This document shows positions 47,409 through 48,550 of a stretch of 48,550 nt of DNA, one piece after another. The notes below the pieces were generated by a model that ran no database searches, had not been told where the DNA came from, and saw only the letters and a list, made by a program, of their open reading frames with translations. A program made the translations under genes and the position numbers. The DNA lies in the NCBI GenBank assembly GCA_964564435.1, contig CAZMAT010000017.1, positions 1 through 48,550 of the forward strand. The letters run 5' to 3'. The DNA comes from Fermentibacter sp964564435. Lineage in GTDB: Bacteria; Fermentibacterota; Fermentibacteria; Fermentibacterales; Fermentibacteraceae. The stretch's first letter is position 1. Every line of letters starts with the position of its first letter.

Positions 47409-48550
47409 AGAGCAGGGCGGAGGCGGATGACCGCCCGGCTCCGCCCCGGGGCATGAAGGACTCGCGGCCGGCCGTTTCCGCCGGGATGCTTGTCTCCGCT
47501 CTGCTGGCCGTCCTGTTCCTCATCCCCGGAATATTCGACCCCACGTACAACTCGAGGCTGGCTGTCTATCCAGCAGCAGGTGCGGTCATGCTGCTGGCTG
47601 GCGCAGGCGGCATCACCGTCCGCTTCGCCCTCGCGAGCGCCATGCTCCCCGCCCTGCAGATCGCGGGCCTGCTCCCGGGCGGGGCCGTTCCGGGATCCAT
47701 ACCCCAGATCGTCAGATGGATCTCGTTCTGGATGATGCTGTGCGGCGCCTCCGGGATGCTCCGGACTCAGGGCCGGGGGAGGGTGTTCGGCGGCATCGCT
47801 CTCGCCGCCGCGCTGATCGCCGTTCTGTCGCTGATCCTGCCGGACGACCTGCCGTCGGGGAATCCCAACAGGCAGGGACCGCTCCTCGCGATCTCCCTGC
47901 TGGCCGTATCCACCGGAATGTACCGCCCGGGCAGGGCGGCGGGCGCTGCGCTCGTGCTCCTGATCGCCGCAGGCCTGTGGAGGAGCGGATTCTACACCGC
48001 CATGGCCACGGCGGTGTCCGCTCTGGCCTGGTTCCTCATCCGGAGGCGCCGGAGGACCTCCCTCCAGGGGATACCGATCGCAGGGATGATCCTGCTGCAG
48101 GCTTTCCTGCTGACAAGGCCGCAGGCGGCGGCGGCGATCCACCCGTCGATCGAGCTGAGGACCCTGATCTGGAGATCGGGTTTCGCCCTGCTCGACGAGG
48201 CGGGGCCCGCGGGCACCGGGACCGCGGTCTCGAGGCTCGGCATCATGGCGGAGGGCACAGACAGGATGCAGGAGCTCGCAGGGCCGGACAGCAGGGTGGA
48301 CTTCCTCCACTCCGAGATGCTCACCCTCCCGGTGGAGCAGGGAGTCGCAGGCATGGCTGCCCTGGTGCTGTTCGCGCTTCTTGCCCTCACCGGCAGGATG
48401 AGCCGCGCCCGGGGCTCCGCCCTCGTCTGCTGCTGGCCGTTCCTGGCGATCGACCTCCCTCTGGCGACCCCGCTGGGCGCGATCCCGATCGCGGCCGGCC
48501 TGGCCTGGGCGTCAGGGGCCGGTGCAGGCCGCCTATTAGGTCGCACGGCC
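47405..48550 (+). CDS. Membrane protein, O-antigen ligase-like, 3' truncated by window end
   Basis: The frame stays open to the last base, giving at least 382 codons. From the ATG at 47453 the protein has about ten hydrophobic helices, a short loop GNPNRQGPLLAISLLAV, and near the end the polar loop STAVS...GIMAEGTDRMQELAGPDSRVDFLHSEMLTLPVEQGVAG, whose H-S-E followed by L..EQG..G matches the large loop of O-antigen ligase/Wzy family proteins (HNxxL...E.G..G). This would join glycan chains outside the membrane. Start: CTG at 47405 overlaps the previous TGA with GGAG six bases upstream; ATG at 47453 has no ribosome site. The true start may be either. Confidence 0.72.
   Translation, partial: MKSRAEADDRPAPPRGMKDSRPAVSAGMLVSALLAVLFLIPGIFDPTYNSRLAVYPAAGAVMLLAGAGGITVRFALASAMLPALQIAGLLPGGAVPGSIPQIVRWISFWMMLCGASGMLRTQGRGRVFGGIALAAALIAVLSLILPDDLPSGNPNRQGPLLAISLLAVSTGMYRPGRAAGAALVLLIAAGLWRSGFYTAMATAVSALAWFLIRRRRRTSLQGIPIAGMILLQAFLLTRPQAAAAIHPSIELRTLIWRSGFALLDEAGPAGTGTAVSRLGIMAEGTDRMQELAGPDSRVDFLHSEMLTLPVEQGVAGMAALVLFALLALTGRMSRARGSALVCCWPFLAIDLPLATPLGAIPIAAGLAWASGAGAGRLLGRTA

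Overview
The window is a GC-rich bacterial metagenome-type scaffold. It carries a 100-N gap at 19477-19576 and is packed with protein genes; no rRNA or tRNA was seen. Arginine is written mostly as AGG/CGG. TTG is a common start codon (at least nine genes) and neighbouring genes often overlap by 1-26 bases. Several predicted lipoproteins, an undecaprenol-type kinase and polyprenyl-phosphate sugar transferases point to a diderm, polysaccharide-coated cell. Phosphate acyltransferase, butyrate kinase, glutamate dehydrogenase, lysine 6-transaminase and methylmalonyl-CoA mutase point to an anaerobic amino-acid or sugar fermenter. An uncultured lineage around the FCB/Fermentibacterota area fits, but this is inference: no marker gene here settles it.

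Layout. 1-4915 (+): envelope polysaccharide genes (radical SAM tail, GT2, polyprenyl glycosylphosphotransferase, DegT aminotransferase, PAP2 phosphatase, lipid kinase), then serS (4952-6232). 6255-10841: small housekeeping and surface genes on both strands (PHP phosphoesterase, lamin-tail protein, MGMT, lipoprotein, metallophosphoesterase, ElbB-like). 10838-15670: a second glycosyltransferase block, two genes on + meeting two on -, the latter coupled to DUF554 and a SagB-type nitroreductase (to 17116). 17329-19423: an orphan gene and an SLC13-type transporter. 19395-20042: hairpin-rich repeat array containing the gap. 20066-27912 (-): gdhA, then pyruvyltransferase, Lon-like protease and a DnaE2/ImuC-like polymerase reading from right to left. 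28032-30644: acetyltransferase, methyltransferase, GT4.

30635-39034 (-) is a ten-gene operon: phosphate acyltransferase, rpiB, wecB, a transglutaminase-like lipoprotein, ribD-ribE-ribBA-ribH-nusB and a phosphoesterase. Adjacent genes overlap or lie within a few bases, behind one clear promoter. Across a divergent promoter region lie lysine 6-transaminase, an archaeal-type AspRS and an IMPACT-family gene. 43064-47408 (+) holds butyrate kinase, methylmalonyl-CoA mutase large subunit and a lipoprotein, followed by a membrane protein cut off by the window end.

The most unusual points are: (i) the hairpin array, with a 224-bp period that predicts what the assembly gap contains, and with compensatory base changes in one stem; (ii) a nested palindrome over the core promoter of the DnaE2-like polymerase, resembling a LexA operator, whose downstream partner is a Lon-like protease; (iii) apparent CTG start codons in up to three membrane-protein genes.
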